From the NCBI GenBank assembly GCA_013376985.1, contig JACABB010000041.1, positions 6,809 through 45,068 of the forward strand: a stretch of 38,260 nucleotides of DNA, written 5' to 3'. Made by a program: the position numbers and the translations under genes. Below are positions 22,729 to 31,624 of the stretch, one piece after another; the stretch's first letter is position 1; each line of letters opens with the position of its first letter. The notes under the pieces were generated by a model. The model did not search any database and was not told the DNA's origin. It saw only the letters and a program-made list of their open reading frames with translations. Source of the DNA: Bacteroidales bacterium (GTDB lineage Bacteria > Bacteroidota > Bacteroidia > Bacteroidales > Tenuifilaceae).

Positions 22729-23841
22729 TTAAAATCCAATTTGATATTGAATTACGCCCATATTATTATTAACACTTGGTCCCTGTTCTTCTCGGAATGT
22801 ATAACCTACTTGAACTTTAGACCAATTGTTGAATGCATAGTTTATTGCAATTGTGTAATTGGTTGAAATATCATTGGTACTAGATGTATTCGGATCAAAA
22901 GTATCATATTTTAATAGAAATTGTAATTTTTGTGGGATAATAAAATACCCAGATTGAACGTACCAGCCTTTACGAATAGTATTGCTATCATAACCTTTAA
23001 TATATTCACTACGTAAAGAAAACTGTTTTAATTCATATTTTAACTCGACTCCCCATCTATTTCGTTTATGGTTTGAAGATGGTGCTCCAAAAACATCAAC
23101 GCCACTATAAAATGAGCAACCAAGATCTAACCCTTTTATTGGATGAATCACAGATCGACCCGCAATTGATTTATTTTCATTTTTATCGCTAATATTTATG
23201 CCAGAACCATTGAAAATACCTGCCGAATAATCAATTAAATAGCGGTTGTCGATTTTTAAGAAACTTCCAAATACTTGAACGCCAATATCACGCCCATTTT
23301 GATTGCCTATTACATCTTTGCCTCTTGCCACAAGAGCCTCTACAACCTGTGAGCGGTCAATCATCTCTAATTTATTTGAAGATGCCAAGTTTTCCATAGA
23401 GAAGGGAATCTTAAACTGGCCAATAGTTAGATTAAAGTAGTCAAAAAGCTTGCATTCACCATATGCATCGATTAGTTTAGGTGTAACGGCCAAATCTGCT
23501 TGAAATCTGATATTCCAATATGGAGAAATTGAGCCTTTAATGTCAATTCGAGCACGACGAATATCAAACCCATCAATTTTACCTGCCTCATCAAGGTTTT
23601 GATACCTTACTTGGGCATAACCTGAAAGTTGAACTTGTTTTGATGCATTTACTAAAAAAGATTTTTTATTAGCATCTGTTTCTTGTTGTTTTATTGCAGC
23701 TTCTGCTCTTATAGAATCAGCTTGCTCTTGTGTGATATTTTTATTAGCTATTAGTAAGTTTAAAATATCATTTGTAGATTGGGCATTTGATTTTAAAGTA
23801 ACAACAAATAAAATTAGGATTAAAGTAAAAAACTTATTCAT
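22729..23841 (-). CDS. Phosphate-selective porin O/P family outer-membrane protein
   Basis: The 370-residue protein has a signal peptide (about 1-20, ending NAQS), a short helical segment (LIANKNITQEQADSIRAEAA), and then a beta-barrel with VQLSGYAQVRYQN, GFDIRRARIDIKGSISPYWN and a final aromatic strand MGVIQYQIGF. These match OprO/OprP-type porins. It opens the phosphate operon and should bring phosphate across the outer membrane to PstS. Its upstream region is shared with the divergent FNR-like regulator gene (221 bases). Confidence 0.9.
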   Translation of the reverse strand: MNKFFTLILILFVVTLKSNAQSTNDILNLLIANKNITQEQADSIRAEAAIKQQETDANKKSFLVNASKQVQLSGYAQVRYQNLDEAGKIDGFDIRRARIDIKGSISPYWNIRFQADLAVTPKLIDAYGECKLFDYFNLTIGQFKIPFSMENLASSNKLEMIDRSQVVEALVARGKDVIGNQNGRDIGVQVFGSFLKIDNRYLIDYSAGIFNGSGINISDKNENKSIAGRSVIHPIKGLDLGCSFYSGVDVFGAPSSNHKRNRWGVELKYELKQFSLRSEYIKGYDSNTIRKGWYVQSGYFIIPQKLQFLLKYDTFDPNTSSTNDISTNYTIAINYAFNNWSKVQVGYTFREEQGPSVNNNMGVIQYQIGF

Positions 23842-24062
23842 AAATAATTAAGATTATGTGAATATAATGTTCTAAAATGATTCATTGGTTAATCTTTGTG
23901 GTATAATAATAGTCATTTTTTAAAAAAATAACTTTAAAGAAAGCAATTAAGTATTTTTTTACAAACATATACATTATATTCATCGAATTAGTGTACATTT
24001 GTATTGGATAATTAATCCTTTAATATTAAATATTTCATATTTAATTATTAATTATTTAAGCA
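23842..24062. promoter_or_regulatory. Divergent promoter region between porin/pst operon and regulator pair
   Basis: This 221-base, very AT-rich region must carry both promoters. I could not pick out a reliable Pho-box or FNR-type palindrome by eye. It is the only regulatory space for the pst operon. Confidence 0.5.
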
Positions 24063-24761
24063 ATGATGGAAGTTGAATCTCAATTATTTGATTGCAACAA
24101 GTGCGCATTTAAGACCATAAGTTGTCATTATATTGGCGATGATGAGTTTGAGATTATCAGACAACTTTCTGTTCAGTTGCAATTTGAAAAAGGGGAAACT
24201 ATTGTAAAACAAGGAAGTAAATCGACACATCTAATATTTCTTCATAAAGGTATTTTGAAGTTTACCTACCATAACCAATCTGGAAAAAATTTTATAATGA
24301 CAATTGTGGCGGGACCTAAGCTCCTTGGAGGTGCAAACCTTTTCTTTAAAAATACAAATATTTTTTCGCTAGTGGCTATAGAAAAATGCGATATTTGCCT
24401 TATTGATGAGCGTGCTTTTAAAAATACTCTTGTAAAACATGGCAACTATTTACTTATTCTTTTCGAAAAGACAATTGAAATGTTTCAATCCTCAATCTTC
24501 AATTTTATTAGCCTTGCTCATCAACAGGTTAATGGAAGAATTGCCGATATATTAATTTATCTTTCAGAAGAGGTATATAAAAACCAAGGATATGAATTTA
24601 CGCTTTCAAGAAAAGAGATTGCGGAGTTTGCAGCTTGTTCGCACGAAAATGTAATTACAACTTTATCAAAACTTAATAAGGAGGGTACTATTACACTTGT
24701 TGGGAAGAAAATCATAATAAATGATTTAAATAAACTTAAAGAAATAAGTAAACGAAGTTAA
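24063..24761 (+). CDS. FNR-like Crp/Fnr family regulator with Fe-S type cysteines
   Basis: The 232-residue protein has a cyclic-nucleotide-type beta-barrel (about 28-115), a dimer helix (about 120-160) and a winged HTH with LSRKEIAEFAACSHENVITTLSKL at 181-204. The N-terminus carries C11-x2-C14-x6-C21, and further cysteines at 109 and 112 lie where E. coli FNR has its fourth ligand. This arrangement suggests an oxygen- or NO-sensing [4Fe-4S] cluster, as established for FNR. The recognition helix differs from E. coli FNR (HENV in place of ExxSR), so the site should differ. The next gene (Rrf2) starts inside its stop (TAATG). Either of two adjacent ATGs at 24063/24066 may be used. Confidence 0.85.
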   Translation: MMEVESQLFDCNKCAFKTISCHYIGDDEFEIIRQLSVQLQFEKGETIVKQGSKSTHLIFLHKGILKFTYHNQSGKNFIMTIVAGPKLLGGANLFFKNTNIFSLVAIEKCDICLIDERAFKNTLVKHGNYLLILFEKTIEMFQSSIFNFISLAHQQVNGRIADILIYLSEEVYKNQGYEFTLSRKEIAEFAACSHENVITTLSKLNKEGTITLVGKKIIINDLNKLKEISKRS

Positions 24762-25177
24762 TGCAAATGATATCAAAAAAGACTCAATATGCGATGCTTG
24801 CTTTAACCAAGTTGGCTAAAGAATATGGAAATGGGCCTATTCCAATTAGCGAAATTGCCATTAGCGAAAGAATACCCCAACGGTTTCTAGAGAATATTCT
24901 CCTTGAAATAAAGAAGATGGGAATTTTGGGCAGCCGTTTGGGGAAGGCAGGAGGATATTACCTCATTAAGAAACCGGAAGAAGTCAGTCTTGGTGAAATT
25001 GTAAGACAATTTGAGGGAACCATTGCAATGATATACTGTATTTCTGAAAAAGCATATCAACCCTGCGAATTTTGTAAGAACGAAAAGGCTTGCAAAATTC
25101 GTAAGGTTTTTAAAGAAGTAAGAGATAGTACTCTGTCGATTTTGCAAAGAACCACATTAGATCAGTTGATTGACTAG
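24761..25177 (+). CDS. Rrf2 family transcriptional regulator with Fe-S type cysteines
   Basis: The 138-residue protein shows the Rrf2 winged-HTH: MISKKTQYAMLALTKLAKEY, SERIPQRFLENILLEIKKMG and the wing SRLGKAGGYYLIKKPEEVSL. Cys93, Cys102, Cys105 and Cys111 form a cluster-binding set like that in IscR/NsrR-type members (usually three). It is coupled to the FNR-like gene by a one-base overlap, so both are likely made together and sense redox or NO. Its stop overlaps that of the convergent TolC gene in the palindrome CTAG. Confidence 0.9.
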   Translation: MQMISKKTQYAMLALTKLAKEYGNGPIPISEIAISERIPQRFLENILLEIKKMGILGSRLGKAGGYYLIKKPEEVSLGEIVRQFEGTIAMIYCISEKAYQPCEFCKNEKACKIRKVFKEVRDSTLSILQRTTLDQLID

Positions 25178-26511
25178 TATATTTTCTCACCGACAGATAC
25201 CTTTAGTTTATAGATGCTTAGTATGTAATCGATTTTAGATTTAAGAAGTAGCAATTGACTTTCGGAAACCGAAGTTGTTGCATCCATCAGATCTAGGTTT
25301 GTAAGTGAACCTGCATTATAATTTATTTCTGCTAATTCTAGGGCTCTTTTTGATTGGTTTAGTTGCATTTCGAACTGTTTAACCTTTTTAATTGCAACGC
25401 TTAGATTCGTTTCACTTTCAATGACTTCATTGGAAATATTTCGTTGGATTATATCCTTTTCTAAATTACATATCAAGATAGATGACTTGGCTAAACTTTG
25501 GTTATACTTGTTTCGAGTACCATCAAAAATAGGAAGTCGAAAACCAAAGCCAGCAATATAATTTGATTGAAACTTGTTTTCATCGGGTATATATCCATTC
25601 TTAAATCCTCCAGAGACAATAATACTTAAAACAGGGTTGTTTTGGTATTTAACAATTTGCAAATGAATTTGAGCTAGGTCTGATTTAATTTGAGCCATTT
25701 TCATTTCATCCCGATTACGGATAGCATTGGTAATTATTGAATCTTCGTTTGAAACAAAGTATTCTAAACTTGATATATCTTTTGCTACATAGCGCTTATT
25801 AGAGGGTTGTGCTAAAAGGTTGTTTAATACTGAAAATTGGTTTTTGATTAAACCTTCAAGATCAAGTTTTTGGCTTTCAATATTTGTTATTTTAACTTGA
25901 GTTGATAGTATTTCATATTCCGTTGCTGAACCTGTTTCCATCTTTTTCTTTACAAAATCAAGATGCTTATTTAAGGTGTTTATCTGCTGTTGTTTTATTT
26001 GTATAGCCTTTTGGAGGTATAGTATGGCATAATAGTTATTAATTACAGTTATTGCCAATTTTTGCTTAACAAAATTCAGTGATTGGTCAGCAATTTGCTT
26101 GCTCTTATTTTCAAATTCAATATTTTGCTTTGTTACTCCAAAATCCCAAATATTTTGTTTATAATTGATATAGGATGAATAATTATTATTAGGATAAAGT
26201 TGAAATGTTCCAAGTCCTGGAAATGTTAGAGTGGAAACTGGACCAATATGTGAATAGTTAGCTGTAATATCTATTTCAGGGTAATAACCTGATTTGGCAA
26301 AACCAATTTTAGCATCTGATGAATTAATAGCCTCTTCTGCCTCTTTTATAGATGGATAATTCTGAATTACATCCTTTATTATTTTACTTAATTCTATTGA
26401 ATCACCTGGTAGCAAGGCATTTTCGGATGATTGCCCTTTTAGTAGAATTGAGGGTAAAAGGGTAATGAAAAATAGTGATATGTATAATCGCATATAGTTT
26501 TTATTATTCAT
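25174..26511 (-). CDS. TolC-family outer-membrane efflux protein
   Basis: The 445-residue protein has a signal peptide (MNNKNYMRLYISLFFITLLP...LLKGQ) and two repeated alpha-helical/beta-strand halves typical of TolC: AKSGYYPEIDITANYSHIG, then ALELAEINYNAGSLTNLDLM near the end. It forms the outer-membrane channel of the adjacent EmrAB-type pump. The gene is 19 bases after emrB on the minus strand and last in the operon. Its stop codon shares CTAG with the Rrf2 gene stop, so the two transcripts must run into each other. Confidence 0.92.
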   Translation of the reverse strand: MNNKNYMRLYISLFFITLLPSILLKGQSSENALLPGDSIELSKIIKDVIQNYPSIKEAEEAINSSDAKIGFAKSGYYPEIDITANYSHIGPVSTLTFPGLGTFQLYPNNNYSSYINYKQNIWDFGVTKQNIEFENKSKQIADQSLNFVKQKLAITVINNYYAILYLQKAIQIKQQQINTLNKHLDFVKKKMETGSATEYEILSTQVKITNIESQKLDLEGLIKNQFSVLNNLLAQPSNKRYVAKDISSLEYFVSNEDSIITNAIRNRDEMKMAQIKSDLAQIHLQIVKYQNNPVLSIIVSGGFKNGYIPDENKFQSNYIAGFGFRLPIFDGTRNKYNQSLAKSSILICNLEKDIIQRNISNEVIESETNLSVAIKKVKQFEMQLNQSKRALELAEINYNAGSLTNLDLMDATTSVSESQLLLLKSKIDYILSIYKLKVSVGEKIY

Positions 26512-26530
26512 GGCTTACAGGATTAACAAT

Positions 26531-28129
26531 TTATTTCTTTTTTTTGGTGTGAAGAAATATTATAGGTATACCACCAATAAACGTAATAATAGCAGCTAGC
26601 ATAAAATCATCGTCAACACCTTGAATATATGCTTGTTTTCCGATGAAAGATGCTATAGCTACTTGACTTTGCTTCGATGCAATAGCTGGAGCGCTACCCG
26701 CATTGTGCTGAATACTATTACTTAAATGTGAAATTGTATTTTGGTATATCTGCGAATGAGGTTGCACCGATTCAGAATACATTTCTGCGTGATAGTTAAT
26801 CCTTGAGGTAAGCATTGTTGCAAGTAAAGCAACACCTAAACTTCCTCCTAGTTGTCTTAGTGTATTGGATAACCCCGATGCTTGTGCTAATTTTTCTCTT
26901 GGGACTTCAACTAAAGAAATTGTAGTTAAGGGTGTGAAAATTAATCCTAATGATAATCCTCTAAGATATAGCGATATCATGATATAGCTATGCTCAGTCA
27001 GATATGATAATTTGGTATTTACCCAAAAACTGAGTGCAAGTAAGACAACGCCTAATATCATGGGAACTTTTGCATTTATTTTATCTGAGATAATGCCTGA
27101 AATAGGCGACATTATACCTTGAATTATTCCAACAGGGAGAAAAACAGCTCCAGCTTGCAGAGCAGTATATCCTAGTGAATTTTGTAGATATATTGGCATT
27201 AAAAAAGTGCTTCCAAACATGCCAATGCTAAAAATCAAAAGGATTAGCATGCAAATTCCGAAATTGTGATTTCTCAATAGCCTTAAATCAATGAGTGGCT
27301 CAGATGTCGTTAGCTCTGTAGTTATAAAAACGGCAAGGGCTATTATAGAAATAGCAAAGCATATCAATATATATGGAGCGGACCAGCCTTCGGAATTGGT
27401 TGCTGCATTCCCTTCTGTTAATGCAAAAAGCATTAGCGGTAGGAAAATTATTACTGATATAAAACCAATGTAATCGAACTTTCGAATACGTTTATTTTTG
27501 TACTCTCCCTGAATAATTATAGTAGCAAGCAAGCCGATAATACCTATTGGAATATTTACATAAAAAATAAGTGGCCAGCTGAAATTATCAACCAGATAAC
27601 CTCCTATTAATGGACCAAATGAAACTGAAGCTGCAGCCGAAATTGCCCAAAATCCAAGTGCTATACCCCTTTGATGAGGTGGAAATTCTCTTGAAATAAT
27701 TGCCATACCTAAGGGTTGAATGGTGCCTGCTCCAAGGCCCTGAATAATTCGTGCAATAATTAAGGTGTTTTCATCGCCCGATAATCCGCAAAGTAAAGAA
27801 CCGAATGTAAAAACAAGTAGACCTAAAAAATACATTCGCTTGTAGCCAAATTTATCGGCTAGCCATCCTGAAGTTGGAAGCATTACTGCCATGGCAAGCA
27901 TGTAGGCTGTAATTACCCATTCTATCTTATCAAGCCCAACACCAAATGATGCCATGATTTTAGGCAACCCAACATTTACGATAGTTGCATCTAGTACCGC
28001 CATGAAAGTTCCAATCATGACATTAGCCAGTAACCACCATTTATAGTTATCACTTTGTGGGTGAAAAACAGAGTCTCTTGAGCGGGTTACTTTTCTAATA
28101 CGATGTGCGACGGTCTTTCGCTTCTTCAT
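26531..28129 (-). CDS. EmrB/QacA-type MFS drug efflux permease (DHA2, 14 TM)
   Basis: The 532-residue membrane protein has the MFS motifs MAVLDATIVNVGLPKI (motif D1 at about 44-59), GWLADKFGYKRMYFLG (motif A), RIIQGLGAGTIQPLGMAI (motif B/C) and a C-terminal 14-TM layout. It exports drugs or toxic lipophiles through the EmrA and TolC partners using the proton gradient. The basic cytosolic N-terminus (MKKRKTVAHRIRKVTRSRD) is longer than in E. coli EmrB. The gene starts two bases after emrA. Confidence 0.92.
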   Translation of the reverse strand: MKKRKTVAHRIRKVTRSRDSVFHPQSDNYKWWLLANVMIGTFMAVLDATIVNVGLPKIMASFGVGLDKIEWVITAYMLAMAVMLPTSGWLADKFGYKRMYFLGLLVFTFGSLLCGLSGDENTLIIARIIQGLGAGTIQPLGMAIISREFPPHQRGIALGFWAISAAASVSFGPLIGGYLVDNFSWPLIFYVNIPIGIIGLLATIIIQGEYKNKRIRKFDYIGFISVIIFLPLMLFALTEGNAATNSEGWSAPYILICFAISIIALAVFITTELTTSEPLIDLRLLRNHNFGICMLILLIFSIGMFGSTFLMPIYLQNSLGYTALQAGAVFLPVGIIQGIMSPISGIISDKINAKVPMILGVVLLALSFWVNTKLSYLTEHSYIMISLYLRGLSLGLIFTPLTTISLVEVPREKLAQASGLSNTLRQLGGSLGVALLATMLTSRINYHAEMYSESVQPHSQIYQNTISHLSNSIQHNAGSAPAIASKQSQVAIASFIGKQAYIQGVDDDFMLAAIITFIGGIPIIFLHTKKKK

Positions 28130-28131
28130 TA

Positions 28132-29139
28132 CTAATCCTTAACTATTTTAGCCACAACTGACATCCCCGTAAGAATCTTATTTTTCTCAATTCTTCTGTT
28201 TTTTTCATCAGCATCAATTGATACCTTTATAGGTACACGCTGAGTTACTTTTGTGAAATTTCCAGATGCATTGTTTGGTGGAATCAATGAAAATAATGAG
28301 GCAGTGTTTGAACCTATTGAGAATACTTTACCGCTAAATTCTTTATTTGGTAACGCATCAATTGTAAAAAGCACTTTTTGACCGATATGAATTTCTGAAA
28401 GTTTAGTCTCTTCAAGGTAAATAACAACCCAAAGTTTTTGATTATTAATGATAGTAAAAAGTGACTGTCCGGGCTGTACAATATCACCATTTAGTAGCCA
28501 TCGCTTTGCCACAACGCCTTTCATCGGCGCATAAAGTTTAGTATTCCTTAACTGGGTGACAATAACTCCAATTTGAGATTCGGCATAATCAACAGCTGCA
28601 GATGCGCTGTTGACTTGAGATTTTGATACATTCAACAGTATTTTAGCCGAATTAAGCTGAGCTTGAGCTGTTTCGTATGTTTTTTTAATATGCTCATACT
28701 GCTCTTTTGTAATAACATCGCTGTTAAATTGATTTTTTGCTCTATCAAAATCATCTTGAGTTTTAGCAACGTTAATTTCTAGCACCTTAATATTTTCGAT
28801 ATCATATTTATATTTAGCATCTGCTTGCAATTGATTTGCAACTGCTTGACCTTTCATTGCTATAAATTGATATTTTTGAGCAAGTAAATCATTGCTATCC
28901 AGTTCTGCAATTAGCTTTCCTTTCGAGATTGAATCCCCTTCATTACTGTATAGGTGTGATATTCGCCCTAATATTTTTGAACTAATCGCCACATAATCCG
29001 CGTCAACATGGGCATCATCAGTAGTAATAAATTTTTTATACTGATCGTACCAGTACCAAACACCGCTAAAAACTATTAAAACAACTACAATTAAGGGGAT
29101 GTAAACCTTAAAATTTTTCTTGTCTCTATTTAGTTTCAT
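28132..29139 (-). CDS. EmrA/HlyD-type membrane fusion protein
   Basis: The 335-residue protein has one N-terminal TM (about 12-32) followed by the HlyD-type lipoyl half-motif TDDAHVDADYVAISSKILGR and GDSISKGKLIAELDSND. A long coiled-coil hairpin (about 85-175) follows, then APMKGVVAKRWLLNGDIVQP and the beta-barrel domain. It links the EmrB permease to the TolC channel. It is 51 bases after the tetR stop and two bases before emrB. Confidence 0.92.
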   Translation of the reverse strand: MKLNRDKKNFKVYIPLIVVVLIVFSGVWYWYDQYKKFITTDDAHVDADYVAISSKILGRISHLYSNEGDSISKGKLIAELDSNDLLAQKYQFIAMKGQAVANQLQADAKYKYDIENIKVLEINVAKTQDDFDRAKNQFNSDVITKEQYEHIKKTYETAQAQLNSAKILLNVSKSQVNSASAAVDYAESQIGVIVTQLRNTKLYAPMKGVVAKRWLLNGDIVQPGQSLFTIINNQKLWVVIYLEETKLSEIHIGQKVLFTIDALPNKEFSGKVFSIGSNTASLFSLIPPNNASGNFTKVTQRVPIKVSIDADEKNRRIEKNKILTGMSVVAKIVKD

Positions 29140-29190
29140 GTACTCTATATATTAAAATTGATAAAATAAATTATTGGTAGATGTGTTTAT

Positions 29191-29814
29191 TTATCTGTAT
29201 TTTAACCCCTTAATAAATATTTCAACGAAATCGTTGGATTTTTTTGATAGTAAGTCATACTCAATCTCATCAATAAAAAATATTCTTTTCTTATTGATCT
29301 CCATATTCCTAAGCCCTTTTAAAAGATCAACGAAAAGAATGGCACTTTCATCAACTTTTGAAATATTAAAACTCTCTAAATCAATCCCTTTTTTTAAGAC
29401 TTTTTTGATAATAGCTATTTCTTTATTTCGAAACTCAATCCAAACATCACTCATAATGGATTTAATTTCTTCGGAGGAGTCAAAACTTAAACGATTGAGG
29501 TTTAATAAGGACTTAAAATATGACATTCGCAAGTTGACATATTCCTTTAGATTTTCCTCAGGATCAGGGTTTTTCTCAATTTTATCTTTTAGTATTTCTA
29601 AAAATTCATTCTGCTCTTTCTCCACCACTGCTTTATATAAATGTTCCTTATCAGGAAAATAGTAATAAAGAAGTCCTTTAGACATATTTAAATCTGTAGC
29701 AATTTCACGCATAGTTGTTTTCATCAACCCATAAACACCAAAACGTTTCTGGGCTGCCTCAATAATCAGTTTTGTTTTTTCTTGATTGTCGTTGCTGTGA
29801 GAAGCTGCTACCAT
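29191..29814 (-). CDS. TetR family regulator of the efflux operon
   Basis: The 207-residue protein starts with a TetR HTH: IIEAAQKRFGVYGLMKTTMR, EIATDLNMSKGLLYYYFPDKEHLYKAV. The remainder is the helical ligand-binding domain, which should bind the pump substrates. It is the first gene of the operon, so it probably represses itself and the pump. A strong inverted repeat lies at 29861-29885, about 47 bases before the start codon. Divergence of the ligand domain prevents naming the inducer. Confidence 0.9.
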   Translation of the reverse strand: MVAASHSNDNQEKTKLIIEAAQKRFGVYGLMKTTMREIATDLNMSKGLLYYYFPDKEHLYKAVVEKEQNEFLEILKDKIEKNPDPEENLKEYVNLRMSYFKSLLNLNRLSFDSSEEIKSIMSDVWIEFRNKEIAIIKKVLKKGIDLESFNISKVDESAILFVDLLKGLRNMEINKKRIFFIDEIEYDLLSKKSNDFVEIFIKGLKYR

Positions 29815-29860
29815 TTTATAATTTTTCTTTTAAAACGGAAATAAACAAGAATTGTTCAAA

Positions 29861-29885
29861 TTGACCAAAACGTTTAATTGGTCAA
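29861..29885. promoter_or_regulatory. Probable TetR operator
   Basis: Perfect eight-base arms TTGACCAA and TTGGTCAA are separated by nine bases containing AACGTT. The 25-bp site lies just upstream of the TetR-efflux operon start on the minus strand, where an autorepressor site is expected. Confidence 0.75.
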
Positions 29886-29933
29886 AGATAATGAAATACT
29901 ATTTATCTCCTAATGCTAAATGGAAAGTAAAAT

Positions 29934-30980
29934 TTATTTTGTCACAGGGCAGGATTCAGGCTTAGCAAATCTTTTGCATAGAGGTTGGCAGTGAATACAA
30001 TAGTTGATTTTTTTATTGGTTTGAGCTTTTTGTAGCCATAAATTATCAGTGAGAAGATCTCTTCCGATAGCAACAAAATCAGTCATCCCGTTTTCCAACA
30101 ACCACGAGGCTCTTTCAGGCGTACTGATTTCGTTAACAACAATAATTGGAATCTTAACATGCTTTTTCAACTCTGTGCCGCAGTATACAATCCAATTATT
30201 TGGAAAGTTTGCTGGAATTTCTGGAATAATCCCTTTATCTCCACCATGGGATACGTGTAAAATATCAATGCCTGTTTTCTCTAACTGCTTTCCAATTTCA
30301 ATACCATCAAGTAGAGTAGGAGAGTTTGCACCCATCCGATATCCAATTATGAAGTTGGCATGGCAGGATTGTTTAATACCTTTTATAATATCTGTAGCGA
30401 GTTTTAATCTACCAGATACTGAATTGCCATACTCATCAGTACGTTTATTAATTGCTGAGTTAGCGAATTGGTTAAGCAGGTATCCATGAGCTCCATGAAG
30501 TTCAATCCCATCAAATCCTGCCATTAGAGCTCTTATTGCGGCATCGATAAAAGCTTTTTCTATCACTTTAATCCCTTCAATTGTTAGAGCGGAAGAGTGG
30601 TCATTCTCAGAATCTATAGATGGCCCCAATACTATATCAGAAACGCCCTTGTAAGTTGTTAAACCAGCGTGATGTATTTGGAGTAACACAATTGAACCAT
30701 GTCTATGGCAAGCATCGGTGATCTTCTTTAATCCCTCTATATGTTCATTGTTCCAAATTCCTGGCTGATAGCTGAATATTCTACCATTTTTGAGCACACA
30801 AGTTACTTCTACGATAATAATTCCAATACCCCCTTTAGCAATATTTTCATAGTGTTTAACATGCTTTTCGCTAACAAAACCATTTTTATCGGCCCAACCG
30901 AAGTTAACAATGGGGGGAAGAACTACTCTGTTCTTAATGTTATAGGATTTTATTGTAAAGTTTGAGAATAAATTAGCCAT
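29934..30980 (-). CDS. Old yellow enzyme family NAD(P)H:flavin oxidoreductase with Fe-S type cysteines
   Basis: The 348-residue protein is the TIM-barrel OYE domain: NRVVLPPIVNFGW, LLQIHHAGL at about 99-107, GFDGIELHGAHGYLLNQF with the catalytic H162/H165-Y167 set, RTDEYGNSVSGRLKLA, and TDFVAIGRDLLTD. Near its end is C328-x2-C331-x3-C335-x8-C344, like the [4Fe-4S] site of 2,4-dienoyl-CoA reductase and trimethylamine dehydrogenase. However, it ends there, without the FAD and NAD domains of those roughly 650-residue enzymes. It reduces activated C=C bonds or related substrates with FMN. It ends about 50 bases before the operator and is transcribed towards the TetR operon, so readthrough is possible. 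Confidence 0.88.
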   Translation of the reverse strand: MANLFSNFTIKSYNIKNRVVLPPIVNFGWADKNGFVSEKHVKHYENIAKGGIGIIIVEVTCVLKNGRIFSYQPGIWNNEHIEGLKKITDACHRHGSIVLLQIHHAGLTTYKGVSDIVLGPSIDSENDHSSALTIEGIKVIEKAFIDAAIRALMAGFDGIELHGAHGYLLNQFANSAINKRTDEYGNSVSGRLKLATDIIKGIKQSCHANFIIGYRMGANSPTLLDGIEIGKQLEKTGIDILHVSHGGDKGIIPEIPANFPNNWIVYCGTELKKHVKIPIIVVNEISTPERASWLLENGMTDFVAIGRDLLTDNLWLQKAQTNKKINYCIHCQPLCKRFAKPESCPVTK

Positions 30981-31099
30981 AATGAAATGTTAGGATGGGG
31001 TAATTTGAAAATTTGAAGATGATATTGTTTGAAAATGTTTCCTTAAATTATAAAAACACTTAAGTATAAATCAAGTGACAATTTCGAATCCACTGATTT

Positions 31100-31399
31100 T
31101 TAACCTTCAGGTTGTTGTATAAAAGGTGCAAAATCCTTTGCATACTTCACGGGGTTAAACTCAATCACCTCATATTTTGCAATATTATTAATAAAGAAAG
31201 GATCTTGTTGAATAATATTCCAAACCTCTTCAATATGTTTTGCATTGCAAATAATTATTCCGCCTGTACGTGGATTGCGTGGTCCCGAGCAAATTAAATT
31301 GCCTGTAGCGTAGTATTTATCAAGAAAGGCTCTGTGATTAACCAGATGGGCATCAACCTCTGAAATTTCTTTAATATAGGTTACATAAACAAGGTACAT
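31100..31399 (-). CDS. YciI-family protein
   Basis: The 99-residue protein fits the YciI (YCII domain) fold: MYLVYVTYIKEI, VDAHLVNHRAFLDKYYATGN, a GPRNPRTGGIIIC loop and a helix plus IIQQDPFFINNIAKYEVIEF. The conserved His in VNHRAFL and Asp in QDPFF are the expected active-site-like residues. The family's function is unresolved; some relatives act as chlorohydroquinone dehydrochlorinases. It is 119 bases upstream of the OYE gene on the same strand, so co-transcription with it is possible but not evident. Confidence 0.88.
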   Translation of the reverse strand: MYLVYVTYIKEISEVDAHLVNHRAFLDKYYATGNLICSGPRNPRTGGIIICNAKHIEEVWNIIQQDPFFINNIAKYEVIEFNPVKYAKDFAPFIQQPEG

Positions 31400-31624
31400 A
31401 TGAAAATGTTTTTTGCCAAAAATAGCATTTATTTATCCTTTTGAATAAATAACATATCTATTAATGTAATTGAATAGTATTTTTCATGATTGCAAACCAT
31501 GAAAATATGCTACTTTTACGGTAAGTTCATGATTTTTCATAGCCTTGAAATGTATGGAATAGTTGAACATTGAAATAAAATTGTAAGTATTGAACTTGTT
31601 TGGCACATAATTTAACTGACACAC

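Noticed and set aside
29934-30980. Full 2,4-dienoyl-CoA reductase (fadH)
   Set aside because: Only the OYE domain and Fe-S cysteines are present; the FAD and NADPH domains are missing.
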